Source: Ferrovibrio sp.
GTDB lineage: Bacteria > Pseudomonadota > Alphaproteobacteria > Ferrovibrionales > Ferrovibrionaceae
DNA length: 33,533 bases
Direction of reading: 5' to 3'
NCBI RefSeq assembly: GCF_025869515.1
Contig: NZ_JAOZVR010000113.1
Location: forward strand, 1 to 33,533
Shown: positions 17,569 to 25,118 of the stretch, in pieces
How positions within the stretch are numbered: the first letter of the stretch is position 1
How the letters are laid out: each line of letters opens with the position of its first letter
The notes under the pieces: model-generated
The model's input: the letters and a program-made list of their open reading frames with translations, nothing else
The model's database searches: none
What the model was told of the DNA's origin: nothing
Program-made: the position numbers and the translations under genes

Positions 17569-17691
17569 GTCTCTCTGGCAAGCTGAATCGAGGCCCCGAT
17601 GTTATAGCGCCTTCCCCGCCGCCGCGCCCACCCGCAGCGGCAGGTTGCTGGCAGGGTTGAGGAAATTTCCAGCCCGGTTTAGCTTTGCAGC

Positions 17692-17925
17692 ATGACAGCA
17701 ATCGCCGGCATGTCTCCGATTTCCGCCGCGCTCGGCGGCCTGCGCCGGGCCGACGAGGCGCTGGTTGCCGCGGTGGAGGCGGTCAACAGCGGCAGCCTCG
17801 ACCTGAACAGCATGGCCGAGGCCGCCGCCCTGCTGAAAGGCGCGGAAATCCAGGCCGGCGCCAGCCTCGCGGTGCTGCGCACCAGCGTCGAGATGGACCG
17901 CCACTTCATCGATATCCTGGCCTGA
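17692..17925 (+). CDS. Small flagellar-rod/motility-like protein
   Basis: This is a 77-residue, alanine-rich, helix-forming protein without signal peptide. The order of features (an ISAALGGLRRAD start, a variable middle, then AALLKGAEIQAGASLAVLRTSVEM near the end) resembles small alphaproteobacterial proteins that look like the terminal helices of flagellar rod or hook proteins, and loosely the YjfB motility family. The resemblance is weak and from memory. The start is uncertain: neither ATG 17692 nor the in-frame ATG 17710 has a good ribosome site. It precedes the DUF1800 gene by 60 bp on the same strand and is divergent from the M14 hydrolase gene. Confidence 0.55.
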   Translation: MTAIAGMSPISAALGGLRRADEALVAAVEAVNSGSLDLNSMAEAAALLKGAEIQAGASLAVLRTSVEMDRHFIDILA

Positions 17926-17985
17926 ACCGCAGGATCGGTTCGCCGCCGGCGTGCAATGGGGTATCCTGTCCGAAACCGGGGTCCC

Positions 17986-19338
17986 ATGCTGTCAGCCGCC
18001 GCCATCCATGCCGCCAACCGCTTCGGGCTGGGCATCCGCCCCGCCGATGCAGCCGGTTTGGATGCTGGCGCGGAGGCCTGGCTGCGACGGCAGATTCCGC
18101 CGCAAGGCACGGCCGCGCCGCTGCCGGCAGCCTTCAGCGGATTGCCGAGCGCACAGGCCCGCGCCGCCGGCTTCTATGCCTATCGCCAGGCGCGGCAGCA
18201 GGATCAGGCCGAGGCCGAGAAGGCGGCGCGCGAGGTATTGCGCCAGGGCATCCTGGCCGAGATGACCGCGCTGCTGCAGGCCCAGCTGCAGAGCGAAAGC
18301 CCCTTCGTCGAACGCTGGGTGCAGTTCTGGGCCAACCATTTCACCGTCTCCGGCCGCGACCAGATCGTGCTGGCGCTGGCCGGTCCCTATGAACGCGAGG
18401 CGATCCGGCCCCATGCCTTCGGCCGTTTCGCCGACATGCTGCTCGCCGTCACCGGCCATCCGGCGATGCTGCTCTATCTCGACAATGCCTCGTCCTTCGG
18501 CGCCTCCTCGCGCCTGGCCGAGCGGCGGCCGCTCGGCCTGAACGAGAATCACGCCCGGGAAATCCTCGAACTGCACACGGTCGGCCCGGCAGCCGGCTAC
18601 AGTCAGGCCGATGTGATCGCGCTGGCGAAGATTCTCACCGGCTGGTCGATCGGCCGCGCGCCGCTGGATGGCTGCACGATGGGAGTGTCCTGCTTCCGCC
18701 AGGCCATGCACGAGCCATGGTCGCAGACGCTGCTCGGCCAGGAATTCCCGCAGCAGAGCGCCGACCAGGGCGTGGCGGCGCTGCAGATGCTGGCCGGTCA
18801 TCCCGCCACGGCGCAGCATGTGGCGCAGAAACTGGCGCGCCATTTCATCGCCGACGATCCGCCGCCTGCCGCCGTTGCCGCGCTGGCGAAAAGTTTCCGC
18901 GACAGCCGCGGCGACCTGCGCCAGCTGGCGCTCACGCTGATCGCGCTGCCCGAAGCCTGGGACCCGCAATACCGCAAGCTGCGCAATCCGCGCGACCTGA
19001 TGCTGGCCGCGCTGCGGCTCAGCAACGCGGATATGCCGATGCCGCGCTGCATCGGCCTGTTGCGCCAGTTCGGCCAGGCCCCGTTCCAGGCGCCATCGCC
19101 GGCCGGCTGGCCCGACCGCGCCGGCGAGTGGATGGCGCCCGATGCCCTGCGTCAGCGCATCGAGCTGGCCTATGCCATCGCGCAGCGCGCCCGCGATCCC
19201 GGCGATCCGCTCGCCCTGTTTGATCTGGCGCTCGGTCCGGTGGCGCGCGTTGACACGCGGCTGGCGGTGCAGCGCGCCGAAAGCCGGCCCGCCGCGGTGG
19301 CCACCATCCTGGCCGCGCCGGAATTCCAGTGGAGATGA
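17986..19338 (+). CDS. DUF1800 domain protein
   Basis: The 450-residue protein matches DUF1800, a widespread family without assigned biochemical function. Diagnostic stretches are the opening HAANRFGLGIRP, the WVQFWANHFTVSGRD segment near residue 110, GLNENHAREILELHTVG near residue 185, and ALAKILTGWSIG. No signal peptide is evident at the chosen start (ATG 17986); an upstream ATG at 17956 adds only ten residues and no signal either. Ribosome sites are poor at both. The gene overlaps the DUF1501 gene by 4 bp (ATGA), a pairing seen in many bacteria and usually taken to mean the two proteins work together. Confidence 0.9.
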   Translation: MLSAAAIHAANRFGLGIRPADAAGLDAGAEAWLRRQIPPQGTAAPLPAAFSGLPSAQARAAGFYAYRQARQQDQAEAEKAAREVLRQGILAEMTALLQAQLQSESPFVERWVQFWANHFTVSGRDQIVLALAGPYEREAIRPHAFGRFADMLLAVTGHPAMLLYLDNASSFGASSRLAERRPLGLNENHAREILELHTVGPAAGYSQADVIALAKILTGWSIGRAPLDGCTMGVSCFRQAMHEPWSQTLLGQEFPQQSADQGVAALQMLAGHPATAQHVAQKLARHFIADDPPPAAVAALAKSFRDSRGDLRQLALTLIALPEAWDPQYRKLRNPRDLMLAALRLSNADMPMPRCIGLLRQFGQAPFQAPSPAGWPDRAGEWMAPDALRQRIELAYAIAQRARDPGDPLALFDLALGPVARVDTRLAVQRAESRPAAVATILAAPEFQWR

Positions 19339-20504
19339 CCGTGCAGTCCACCCGCCGCGATGCATTGCGCTTCCTCGGCCTTGGTTCGGCTGCCGCCATG
19401 ATGCCGCGCATCGCCTTTGCCGCGGCCGGAACCGAGAAGCGTTTCGTCTTCTTCATCCTGCGCGGCGGCATGGATGGCCTCGCCGCGCTGATCCCGGTGG
19501 GCGATCCGGGTTATGCGCGGGTGCGTGGCGAATTCCTCGGCCAGCAGGCGCCGCTGATGCTGGACAGTGTCTTCGGACTGCATGCCAGCCTGGCGCCGCT
19601 GAAACGCCATTACGATGCGGGCGATCTGCTGCCGCTGCATGCCGTCGCCAGCAGTCATCGCGAGCGTTCGCATTTCGCCGCGCAGGATGTGCTGGAAGCC
19701 GGGCTCGACCGGCCGAATTCCAACAGCACCGGCTGGCTCAACCGCCTGCTGGCCGAACATGAACGCACCACCGGCCGCAGAAAGCAGGGGCTGGCGATCG
19801 GCGCCACGGTGCCGTTTGCCCTGCGCGGCCCGGTCGCCATCAATTCCTCAGCACCCGATACGCTGCCCGGCGCGCCGGCGGCCTTCGTCGATCGCATGAT
19901 GGCGCTGTGGAGCGAGGATGTCGTGCTCGGCCAGGCGATGGCCACGGATCAGAATGCGGCGGCGATGGAGCCGCGCGAGATGGCGCGCGCCGGCAACCTG
20001 CAGGCCGTTGTCAACCTGGCGCGGCTGGCGGCCGAACGGCTGGCGCAACCGGCCGGGCCGCGCATCGCGGTGATCGAGATGAACGGCTTTGACACCCACA
20101 GCGCCGAAGCCAACCGGCTGGTGCAGCAGTTCAATGCGCTGTCGCAGGCGCTGGATGCGCTCGCCGACGGATTGAAACCGGTCTGGCGCCACACCGCGAT
20201 CCTGGCGGTGAGCGAATTCGGCCGCACTGCCTCGCCCAACGGCTCGGGCGGCACCGATCATGGCACCGGTGGTGCCGGTTTCCTGCTCGGCGGCGCGGTG
20301 AAGGGCGGGCGCGTCCATGCCGACTGGCCGGGGCTCAGGCCGGCGCAGCTCTATCAGGGCCGCGACGTGATGCCGACGCTGAGCCTGACGGCGCTGTACA
20401 AGGCGCTGGCAGCGGCGCATTTCGGCCTCGACGGCAGTGCCGTCATGGCGCGGCTGTTCCCCGACGATAATGGCGTGCCGGCGGCGGATATCCTGCGCGG
20501 CTGA
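19335..20504 (+). CDS. DUF1501 domain protein with Tat signal
   Basis: The 389-residue protein begins with a twin-arginine signal (STRRDALRFLGLG followed by a hydrophobic stretch ending near IAFA), so folded export to the periplasm is expected. The body is DUF1501, a fold related to alkaline phosphatases and sulfatases. Motifs include FFILRGGMDGLAALIP, EMNGFDTHSAEANRL, SEFGRTASPNGSGGTDHG and GGRVHADWPG, in which the Asp/His residues could bind metal. The ATG at 19335 overlaps the DUF1800 stop. A GTG at 19341 has better spacing from GGAG and would leave the Tat signal intact. It is translationally coupled to the DUF1800 gene; the substrate is unknown. Confidence 0.92.
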   Translation: MTVQSTRRDALRFLGLGSAAAMMPRIAFAAAGTEKRFVFFILRGGMDGLAALIPVGDPGYARVRGEFLGQQAPLMLDSVFGLHASLAPLKRHYDAGDLLPLHAVASSHRERSHFAAQDVLEAGLDRPNSNSTGWLNRLLAEHERTTGRRKQGLAIGATVPFALRGPVAINSSAPDTLPGAPAAFVDRMMALWSEDVVLGQAMATDQNAAAMEPREMARAGNLQAVVNLARLAAERLAQPAGPRIAVIEMNGFDTHSAEANRLVQQFNALSQALDALADGLKPVWRHTAILAVSEFGRTASPNGSGGTDHGTGGAGFLLGGAVKGGRVHADWPGLRPAQLYQGRDVMPTLSLTALYKALAAAHFGLDGSAVMARLFPDDNGVPAADILRG

Positions 20505-20505
20505 G

Positions 20506-20637
20506 TTATTCGGGCTCGGTCAGCGCCATCTTGCGGCGCCAGTCGAGGCCGCGGAACAGGGCCGGCTTGCCGCGCAGCTGAAGACCAGCCGTGGCACGCT
20601 GCGCCGTGCGCCGCGACCTGCTGTCGCCGGCCAGCAA
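20506..20637 (-). CDS. Possible 43-residue ORF behind the GNAT gene
   Basis: Beyond the TAG stop of the GNAT gene the same minus-strand frame stays open for 45 codons to a TAA. The product is basic and ends LRGKPALFRGLDWRRKMALTEPE when read in pieces, with protein-like codon choice. A TTG at 20637 is the only plausible start and has no ribosome site. It could be a remnant of a longer gene, a readthrough extension, or noise. I do not recognise it. Confidence 0.25.
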   Translation of the reverse strand: MLAGDSRSRRTAQRATAGLQLRGKPALFRGLDWRRKMALTEPE

Positions 20638-20643
20638 GGCGGC

Positions 20644-21174
20644 CTAGGCCGCCGCCTCTCTGGTCAGAGGGCGTCGCATCGCCACGCGCTGGCTGACATC
20701 GAGTCCGGCCTGCTGCTGGCGCGCGATCACGAAACGCAAATCCGGCCCGATCGCGTCATCCGGGATGATGGTAAAGCCCAGGCGGGCGTAATAGGGCGCG
20801 TTCCACGGCACATGGCGGAAGGTGGTCAGGGTCAGCGCGGCAAGACCCAGCCCCTTTGCCAGCCGGTCGGCGGCGGCGAGCAGCGGCACCGCCAGGCGGT
20901 TCCCGGCATGATCGGGATGTACGTTGAGTTCCTGCACATACAGGTCCTCGTCGAGTTCGCTGCAGAGCAGGAAGCCGATCGGATGGTCGGTCTGGTCGAC
21001 GGCGACGAAGAGGCAGCCGTCGCCGACCGCGTCGCGCAGGTCGTCGCCATGCGTGGGTTCGAAAGTGGCCACGCCGGGATGGCCGGCGGCAATGAAAGCC
21101 TGCCCTGCGGCACGTTCGATCTCGCGCAGCAGGTCGGCTTCGGCGCGGCGGCCCGGGCGGATGCTGTAGGTCAT
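20644..21174 (-). CDS. GNAT-family N-acetyltransferase
   Basis: The 176-residue protein has the GNAT fold layout. The acetyl-CoA-binding motif A appears as LYVQELNVHPDHAGNRLAVPLL (beta strand 4 and the pyrophosphate loop), and the C-terminal part has APYYARLGFTII, the usual tyrosine-containing motif B. I chose ATG 21174 (MTYSIRPGRRAEADLL), where the family fold begins; ten further upstream residues would be encoded by terminator DNA. A TATAAT lies 7 bp before this ATG. The gene follows nrdB on the same strand, but a strong terminator separates them. The acetylated substrate is unknown. Confidence 0.88.
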   Translation of the reverse strand: MTYSIRPGRRAEADLLREIERAAGQAFIAAGHPGVATFEPTHGDDLRDAVGDGCLFVAVDQTDHPIGFLLCSELDEDLYVQELNVHPDHAGNRLAVPLLAAADRLAKGLGLAALTLTTFRHVPWNAPYYARLGFTIIPDDAIGPDLRFVIARQQQAGLDVSQRVAMRRPLTREAAA

Positions 21175-21188
21175 GCTGGCATTATAAC

Positions 21189-21215
21189 AAAACGGCCGGG
21201 ACATGCCCGGCCGTT
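21189..21215 (-). terminator. Rho-independent terminator of nrdB
   Basis: A perfect 10-bp stem (21191-21200 with 21206-21215) closes a 5-nt loop. Read on the minus strand it is followed by TTTTGTT. It lies about 25 bp beyond the nrdB stop, in the right orientation to end that transcript. Confidence 0.85.
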
Positions 21216-21240
21216 CTGCTGTCCGAAAGGAAAATCGCGC

Positions 21241-22200
21241 TCAGGCGAAGGCTTCTTCCCAGCTGCCCTGGGTCGACGCCTTGGAATATTCGGTGGCGCG
21301 GTTTTCGAAAAAGTTGGTGTGTTCCACGCCGTTGAGGATCGCATCCAGCCAGGGCAGCGGATTCTTCTCCACCCGATACATCGGCTGCAGGCCGAGCTGC
21401 AGCAGGCGGCGGTCGGCGGTCCAGCGGATATAGTCCTTCACTTCCTGCCCCGTCAGGCCCTGCACGCCCTCGATCTCGAAAGCGAGGTCGATGAAGGCAT
21501 CCTCATGGTCGACGATGGTGGAGCAGGCGACGTAGAGATCGCGCTGGAACTCCTCGTTCCAGACTTCCGGATTCTCGTCCACGAAGGTGCGGAACAGCTT
21601 GATGATCGAGTTGGTGTGCAGGCTTTCGTCGCGCACGCTCCACGAGATGATCTGGCCCATGCCCTTCATCTTGTTGAAGCGCGGGAAGTTCAGCAGGATC
21701 GCGAAAGAGGCGAACAGCTGCAGGCCTTCGGTGAAGGCGCCGAACACGGCCAGCGTCTTGGCGATGTCGGCCTTGGTCTCGACGCCGAACTGCTGCATGT
21801 AGTCGTACTTGTCCTTCATCTCCTTGTAGCGGAGGAAGGCCGAATACTCTTCTTCGGGCATGCCGATGGTGTCGAGCAGATGCGAATAGGCCGCGATATG
21901 CACCGTCTCCATGTTGGAGAAGGCGGCCAGCATCATCTGCACTTCGGTCGGCTTGAACACCCGCGCATAGTGCTTCATGTAGCAGTTGTTCACTTCCACA
22001 TCGGCCTGGACGAAGAAGCGGAAAATCTGCGTCAGCAGGTTCTTCTCGCCCGGGGTCAGCTTTTTCTGCCAGTCCTTCACATCGTCGGCGAGCGGCACTT
22101 CCTCGGGCAGCCAGTGCACGCGCTGCTGGGTCATCCAGGCTTCGTAGGCCCACGGATACTTGAAGGGCTTGTAGACCGGCTTGGAGTCGAGCAGCGACAT
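21241..22200 (-). CDS. nrdB: Class Ia ribonucleotide reductase, beta subunit
   Basis: The 319-residue subunit houses the di-iron/tyrosyl-radical cofactor that drives reduction of ribonucleotides to deoxyribonucleotides together with NrdA. All ligands are visible with the E. coli spacing: Asp67, Glu98 and His101 (NMETVHIAAY), then Glu158, Glu192 and His195 (RDESLH). The radical tyrosine is Tyr105, four residues after His101. The ATG at 22200 has a GAGGAA site; an upstream in-frame ATG would add a non-conserved extension. nrdA is not adjacent downstream, since a strong terminator follows. Two near-consensus DnaA boxes lie upstream, recalling DnaA control of E. coli nrdAB. Confidence 0.96.
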   Translation of the reverse strand: MSLLDSKPVYKPFKYPWAYEAWMTQQRVHWLPEEVPLADDVKDWQKKLTPGEKNLLTQIFRFFVQADVEVNNCYMKHYARVFKPTEVQMMLAAFSNMETVHIAAYSHLLDTIGMPEEEYSAFLRYKEMKDKYDYMQQFGVETKADIAKTLAVFGAFTEGLQLFASFAILLNFPRFNKMKGMGQIISWSVRDESLHTNSIIKLFRTFVDENPEVWNEEFQRDLYVACSTIVDHEDAFIDLAFEIEGVQGLTGQEVKDYIRWTADRRLLQLGLQPMYRVEKNPLPWLDAILNGVEHTNFFENRATEYSKASTQGSWEEAFA

Positions 22201-22287
22201 GGGTTCCTCACTCTGATTCTGAGCGGGCAATATCGCAATATCTGGTGGGTCCAGCAAGCCCAAACCCCCTACGGGTGGGGCTCAAGC

Positions 22288-22329
22288 TGTGGATATTTGC
22301 CCCGGCGAACCAGCCTGAACTGTGGATTA
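22288..22329 (-). promoter_or_regulatory. Two near-consensus DnaA boxes upstream of nrdB
   Basis: On the minus strand ATATCCACA (22288-22296) and TAATCCACA (22321-22329) each differ from the DnaA consensus TTATCCACA at one base. They share orientation and are 33 bp apart, about three helical turns, between ohrR and nrdB. DnaA regulates nrdAB in E. coli through such boxes; the same use here is inference. Confidence 0.4.
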
Positions 22330-22773
22330 CTCGGCTTTTGACGCCATCAGCCCGTCGGCGAGGCCGCGCAGCTCGGTACGCAGGCGGCCGATCGCGGCGC
22401 GGTCCAGCGGCAGCAGGCAGCCCAGATCGCTGTGCACCTTGCGCATGGCGGCCTTCAGCCTGCGGCCCTCGGCGGTGAGGGCGATGACGACCTGGCGCTC
22501 GTCGTCCGGGTCGCGGGCGCGCTGCAGCCGCCCGGCCTGTTCCATGCGTTTGAGCATGGGGGTGAGTGTGCCGGAATCGAGATGCAGCCGCTCGCCGATC
22601 TGCTTCACCGTCAGCCCGTCCTGTTCCCACAGCACCAGCATGACCAGATACTGCGGATAGGTGAGGCCGAGCGGCTCCAGCCTGTCGCGATACAGCCGGC
22701 CCATCGCATTGGACGCGGCATAGAGCGCGAAGCAGAGCTGGTTGTCGAGCTTGAGCTGGTCGTCAGCGGACAT
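22327..22773 (-). CDS. ohrR: MarR-family organic peroxide sensor OhrR
   Basis: The 148-residue winged-helix repressor matches OhrR. The peroxide-sensing cysteine is Cys14 in [16 protein letters not shown], the family's signature position. The winged-helix DNA-binding part runs through [32 protein letters not shown] and the wing [14 protein letters not shown]. When organic hydroperoxides oxidise the cysteine, the dimer leaves its operator and ohr is expressed. The gene lies 60 bp downstream of ohr on the same strand, and the likely operator lies in front of ohr, so it is probably autoregulated through that promoter. Confidence 0.93.
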   Translation of the reverse strand: MSADDQLKLDNQLCFALYAASNAMGRLYRDRLEPLGLTYPQYLVMLVLWEQDGLTVKQIGERLHLDSGTLTPMLKRMEQAGRLQRARDPDDERQVVIALTAEGRRLKAAMRKVHSDLGCLLPLDRAAIGRLRTELRGLADGLMASKAE

Positions 22774-22833
22774 GGGATTCCCGGGCGATTAGGCGGCGCC
22801 GGAACCATATGGCCCGGCGCCGCGAGTCGCAGT

Positions 22834-23256
22834 TTACACAGTCGTTTCGAGCGTCGCCTCGATATTGCCCCTGGTGGCCTTCGAATACGGGCAGACCTGG
22901 TGCGCGGCGGCGACCAGCGCCTCGGCCTGGGCCTTGTCCATGCCCGGCAGGGCGACGGCGATCTTCGCATTCAGACCGAAGCTGGTCTCGTCCTTGCCGA
23001 TGCCGATGGTCACCGTGACGGTGTTGCCGGCGGGCAGGGCGACCTTCTGGTTGCGAGCGACCAGGCCGAGCGCGCCCTGGAAGCAGGCGGCATAGCCGCT
23101 GGCGAAGAAGGTTTCCGGGTTGGCGGCATTGCCGGGGCCGCCCAGTTCCTTGGGCATGGCCAGCGTCATGTCGATGATGCCGTCGGCCGAGGTGACCTTG
23201 CCGGAGCGGCCGCCGGTGGCGGTGGCGGAGGTGGTATAGAGCGGGGTGATGGACAT
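22834..23256 (-). CDS. ohr: Organic hydroperoxide resistance peroxiredoxin Ohr
   Basis: The 140-residue OsmC-superfamily enzyme reduces organic hydroperoxides using two reactive cysteines: Cys58 (FASGYAACFQGAL) and Cys122 (QVCPYSKATRGN). The N-terminus LYTTSATATGGRSG is characteristic, as is the exact 140-residue length. Start ATG 23256 is supported by GAGGAG about 8 nt upstream; the longer open frame upstream covers promoter DNA. It is the first gene of the ohr-ohrR unit and is preceded by a palindromic OhrR-type operator inside its promoter. Confidence 0.96.
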   Translation of the reverse strand: MSITPLYTTSATATGGRSGKVTSADGIIDMTLAMPKELGGPGNAANPETFFASGYAACFQGALGLVARNQKVALPAGNTVTVTIGIGKDETSFGLNAKIAVALPGMDKAQAEALVAAAHQVCPYSKATRGNIEATLETTV

Positions 23257-23315
23257 GGGTGTTCTCCTCTTCAGCCAGCGGTCGGGAAGGAGGGCGGGTG
23301 CCGCTGGCGAGAAGA

Positions 23316-23353
23316 GACATAGCGAACAATTAAATTGTGTACAAGTTAAATTG
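23316..23353 (-). promoter_or_regulatory. ohr promoter with OhrR operator
   Basis: On the minus strand TTGTAC (23339-23344) and TATGTC (23316-23321) are 17 bp apart and make a plausible promoter. The spacer contains a 13-bp palindrome, ACAATTAAATTGT (23326-23338), the type of AT-rich dyad bound by OhrR. A second, imperfect copy (ACAAGTTAAATTG, 23341-23353) overlaps the -35. Bound repressor would block RNA polymerase directly. Confidence 0.7.
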
Positions 23354-23451
23354 CCGTGACGACGGTCACCGGGCGATGCAGGCTTGTTAACCAATTCGGT
23401 TGCATCAGCCTGCGAGTGATAAACATAAGGCTGTGTTCCTGCGCGCTGGGC

Positions 23452-23515
23452 ACAAACAGCCCTGCCAAGTCATTGATGAACCGGTAGGATTTTCCCTGTT
23501 TGTAACCGGGCAGGG
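23452..23515. promoter_or_regulatory. Paired inverted repeats, candidate enhancer for flgE
   Basis: ACAAACAG (23452-23459) and CCCTGCC (23460-23466) are followed by their complements CTGTTTGT (23496-23503) and GGCAGGG (23509-23515). The order a-b-a'-b' is interleaved, not nested. They lie about 90-155 bp upstream of the predicted flgE transcription start, where enhancer sites for sigma-54 activators such as FlbD are commonly found. Binding by any activator is inference. Confidence 0.4.
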
Positions 23516-23580
23516 TAAAGTCGCATTAACCTTTTGGTAATTTTTCTTAACATTTCAACCGGTAACAAAATTTCGGCCGG

Positions 23581-23596
23581 TGGCACTCCGATTGCA
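23581..23596 (+). promoter_or_regulatory. Sigma-54 promoter of flgE
   Basis: TGGCAC, five bases, TTGCA matches the RpoN consensus, with GG and GC elements exactly 10 bp apart. Predicted transcription starts near 23606, about 28 bp before the flgE ATG. A 6-bp hairpin (CTCCAG, ACAA, CTGGAG; 23605-23620) would lie at the very 5' end of the mRNA and abut the ribosome site GGGGAG. Confidence 0.88.
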
Positions 23597-23633
23597 ATGC
23601 GGGGCTCCAGACAACTGGAGGGGAGCGTTTCGC

Positions 23634-24968
23634 ATGTCGATCAGTGGTGCATTGCAGGCCGGGATTGCAGGGATGAATGCGCAGGCCGCCGCCATCGGCT
23701 TCATTGCCGACAACGTCGCCAATGCCAGCACCCCTGGCTACAAGGGAGTGCAGTCGCGCTTCCAGACCCTGGTGACCAATTCGAGCGCGCAGTCGAACAC
23801 GCATTCCCCGGGTGGCGTGCTCAACCAGCCCTATTTTTCCAACAGCGTCCAGGGCGCCATCACGCAGGTGGCGTCCACGACATCGATTGCGATTGCCGGC
23901 AGCGGCTTTCTGCCGGTCTCGAAGGCCACCGGAATCAATCCTGCAACCGGGCTGCCGACATTCGAGACGACGGACTATTTCACGCGCGTCGGCGATTTCA
24001 CGCAGAATGCGCAGGGCTATCTGGTGAATTCGTCCGGCTACTATCTGCAGGGCTGGCCCGTCGATCCGGCCACCGGGGTGGCCGATACGTCGCGGGCGAC
24101 GGAAGTGCGGGTCTCTGATCTGCTCGATGCGCCGGTGCGGACCAGCAGGGTGGATTATGCGGCGAACCTGCCGTCGGAAGCGCTCGGTTCCGGCGGCGGT
24201 CTGCCTGCGGAGCTGCCCGCCAATTCCATTCAGGTCTACGACGCACTGGGCAACGAGCGCACGCTGAGTCTGACCTGGACCAGGATCGGCGCCGGCCAGT
24301 GGACGCTGGAAGTCGATGCGCCCGGCAGCACGCCGGCAAATCTGGGGCCGGCGACCGTGGAGTTCGGCGGATCGCTGGGCATGGGGCCGGTCGCAGCCGG
24401 CACGATTTCCGCTCTGGCGACGGCCGGCGGCCTGACGGGAACGCCGGCAGCCGTGAACGGCGATGCATCCTTCTCATTCAATCTCAATTTCGGTTCCGGC
24501 AACCAGACCATCCAACTCGACCTCGGCGCCTATGGAAATACGAACGGCACCACCCAGTTTGCCAGCGACACGCTGACGCTGAATAACTTCCAGCAGAACG
24601 GCGCGCCGCAGGGCAATTTCAAAAGCCTCGCCATCGACGACAGCGGCGCGGTCATCGTCACCTTCGACAATGGCAACGTTCGAAAGCTGTATCAGGTGCC
24701 GATCGTGACCTTTGCAAATCCGGACGAACTCGACCGGGCGGACGGCAACACCTTTGTCGCGACTCCGGCCTCCGGGGCGGCTGTGTGGAAGTTTCCCGGC
24801 GACAGCGGCGCGGGCGATATCGTGTCGGCCGCGATCGAAGGTTCCAACGTGGATATTGCCGAGGAATTCGCGAAGCTGATCGTGGCGCAGCGGGCCTATT
24901 CGGCGAATGCGCGGATCATCACGGCGGCGGATGAGCTGCTTCAGGAAATCATCAATATCAGACGCTGA
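23634..24968 (+). CDS. flgE: Flagellar hook protein FlgE
   Basis: The 444-residue protein forms the flagellar hook. The N-terminal rod-type motif reads ALQAGIAGMNAQAAAIGFIADNVANASTPGYKG, which in pieces includes the hallmark NVANASTPGYK. The FlgE middle region contains SIQVYDALGNERTLSLTW. The C-terminal coiled-coil motif is IVAQRAYSANARIITAADELLQ. A strong GGGGAG ribosome site precedes ATG 23634. Transcription is probably sigma-54 dependent, as for late flagellar genes in Caulobacter and relatives. No other core flagellar gene lies in the window, so the hook gene is isolated from a main flagellar cluster here. It has no cysteine-rich or signal segment, as expected for type III export. Confidence 0.95.
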   Translation: MSISGALQAGIAGMNAQAAAIGFIADNVANASTPGYKGVQSRFQTLVTNSSAQSNTHSPGGVLNQPYFSNSVQGAITQVASTTSIAIAGSGFLPVSKATGINPATGLPTFETTDYFTRVGDFTQNAQGYLVNSSGYYLQGWPVDPATGVADTSRATEVRVSDLLDAPVRTSRVDYAANLPSEALGSGGGLPAELPANSIQVYDALGNERTLSLTWTRIGAGQWTLEVDAPGSTPANLGPATVEFGGSLGMGPVAAGTISALATAGGLTGTPAAVNGDASFSFNLNFGSGNQTIQLDLGAYGNTNGTTQFASDTLTLNNFQQNGAPQGNFKSLAIDDSGAVIVTFDNGNVRKLYQVPIVTFANPDELDRADGNTFVATPASGAAVWKFPGDSGAGDIVSAAIEGSNVDIAEEFAKLIVAQRAYSANARIITAADELLQEIINIRR

Positions 24969-25118
24969 AGGATAGGGTCTTCGGGTACAACGGTCCAACG
25001 GAACAGGGAGTGGGCCGGCGGCAACACGGGTGCAGATGCGGGGGGATTCATCCAGCCCGTTGATCTACATCATCGGCCCGCCGGGATTATCAAGAGATAA
25101 CTCCTGTCGTATTCACCG

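Noticed and set aside
20437..22341. A 634-codon plus-strand open frame across the GNAT and nrdB genes.
   Set aside because: It is antisense to two clearly recognisable genes with intact catalytic residues and crosses a terminator.
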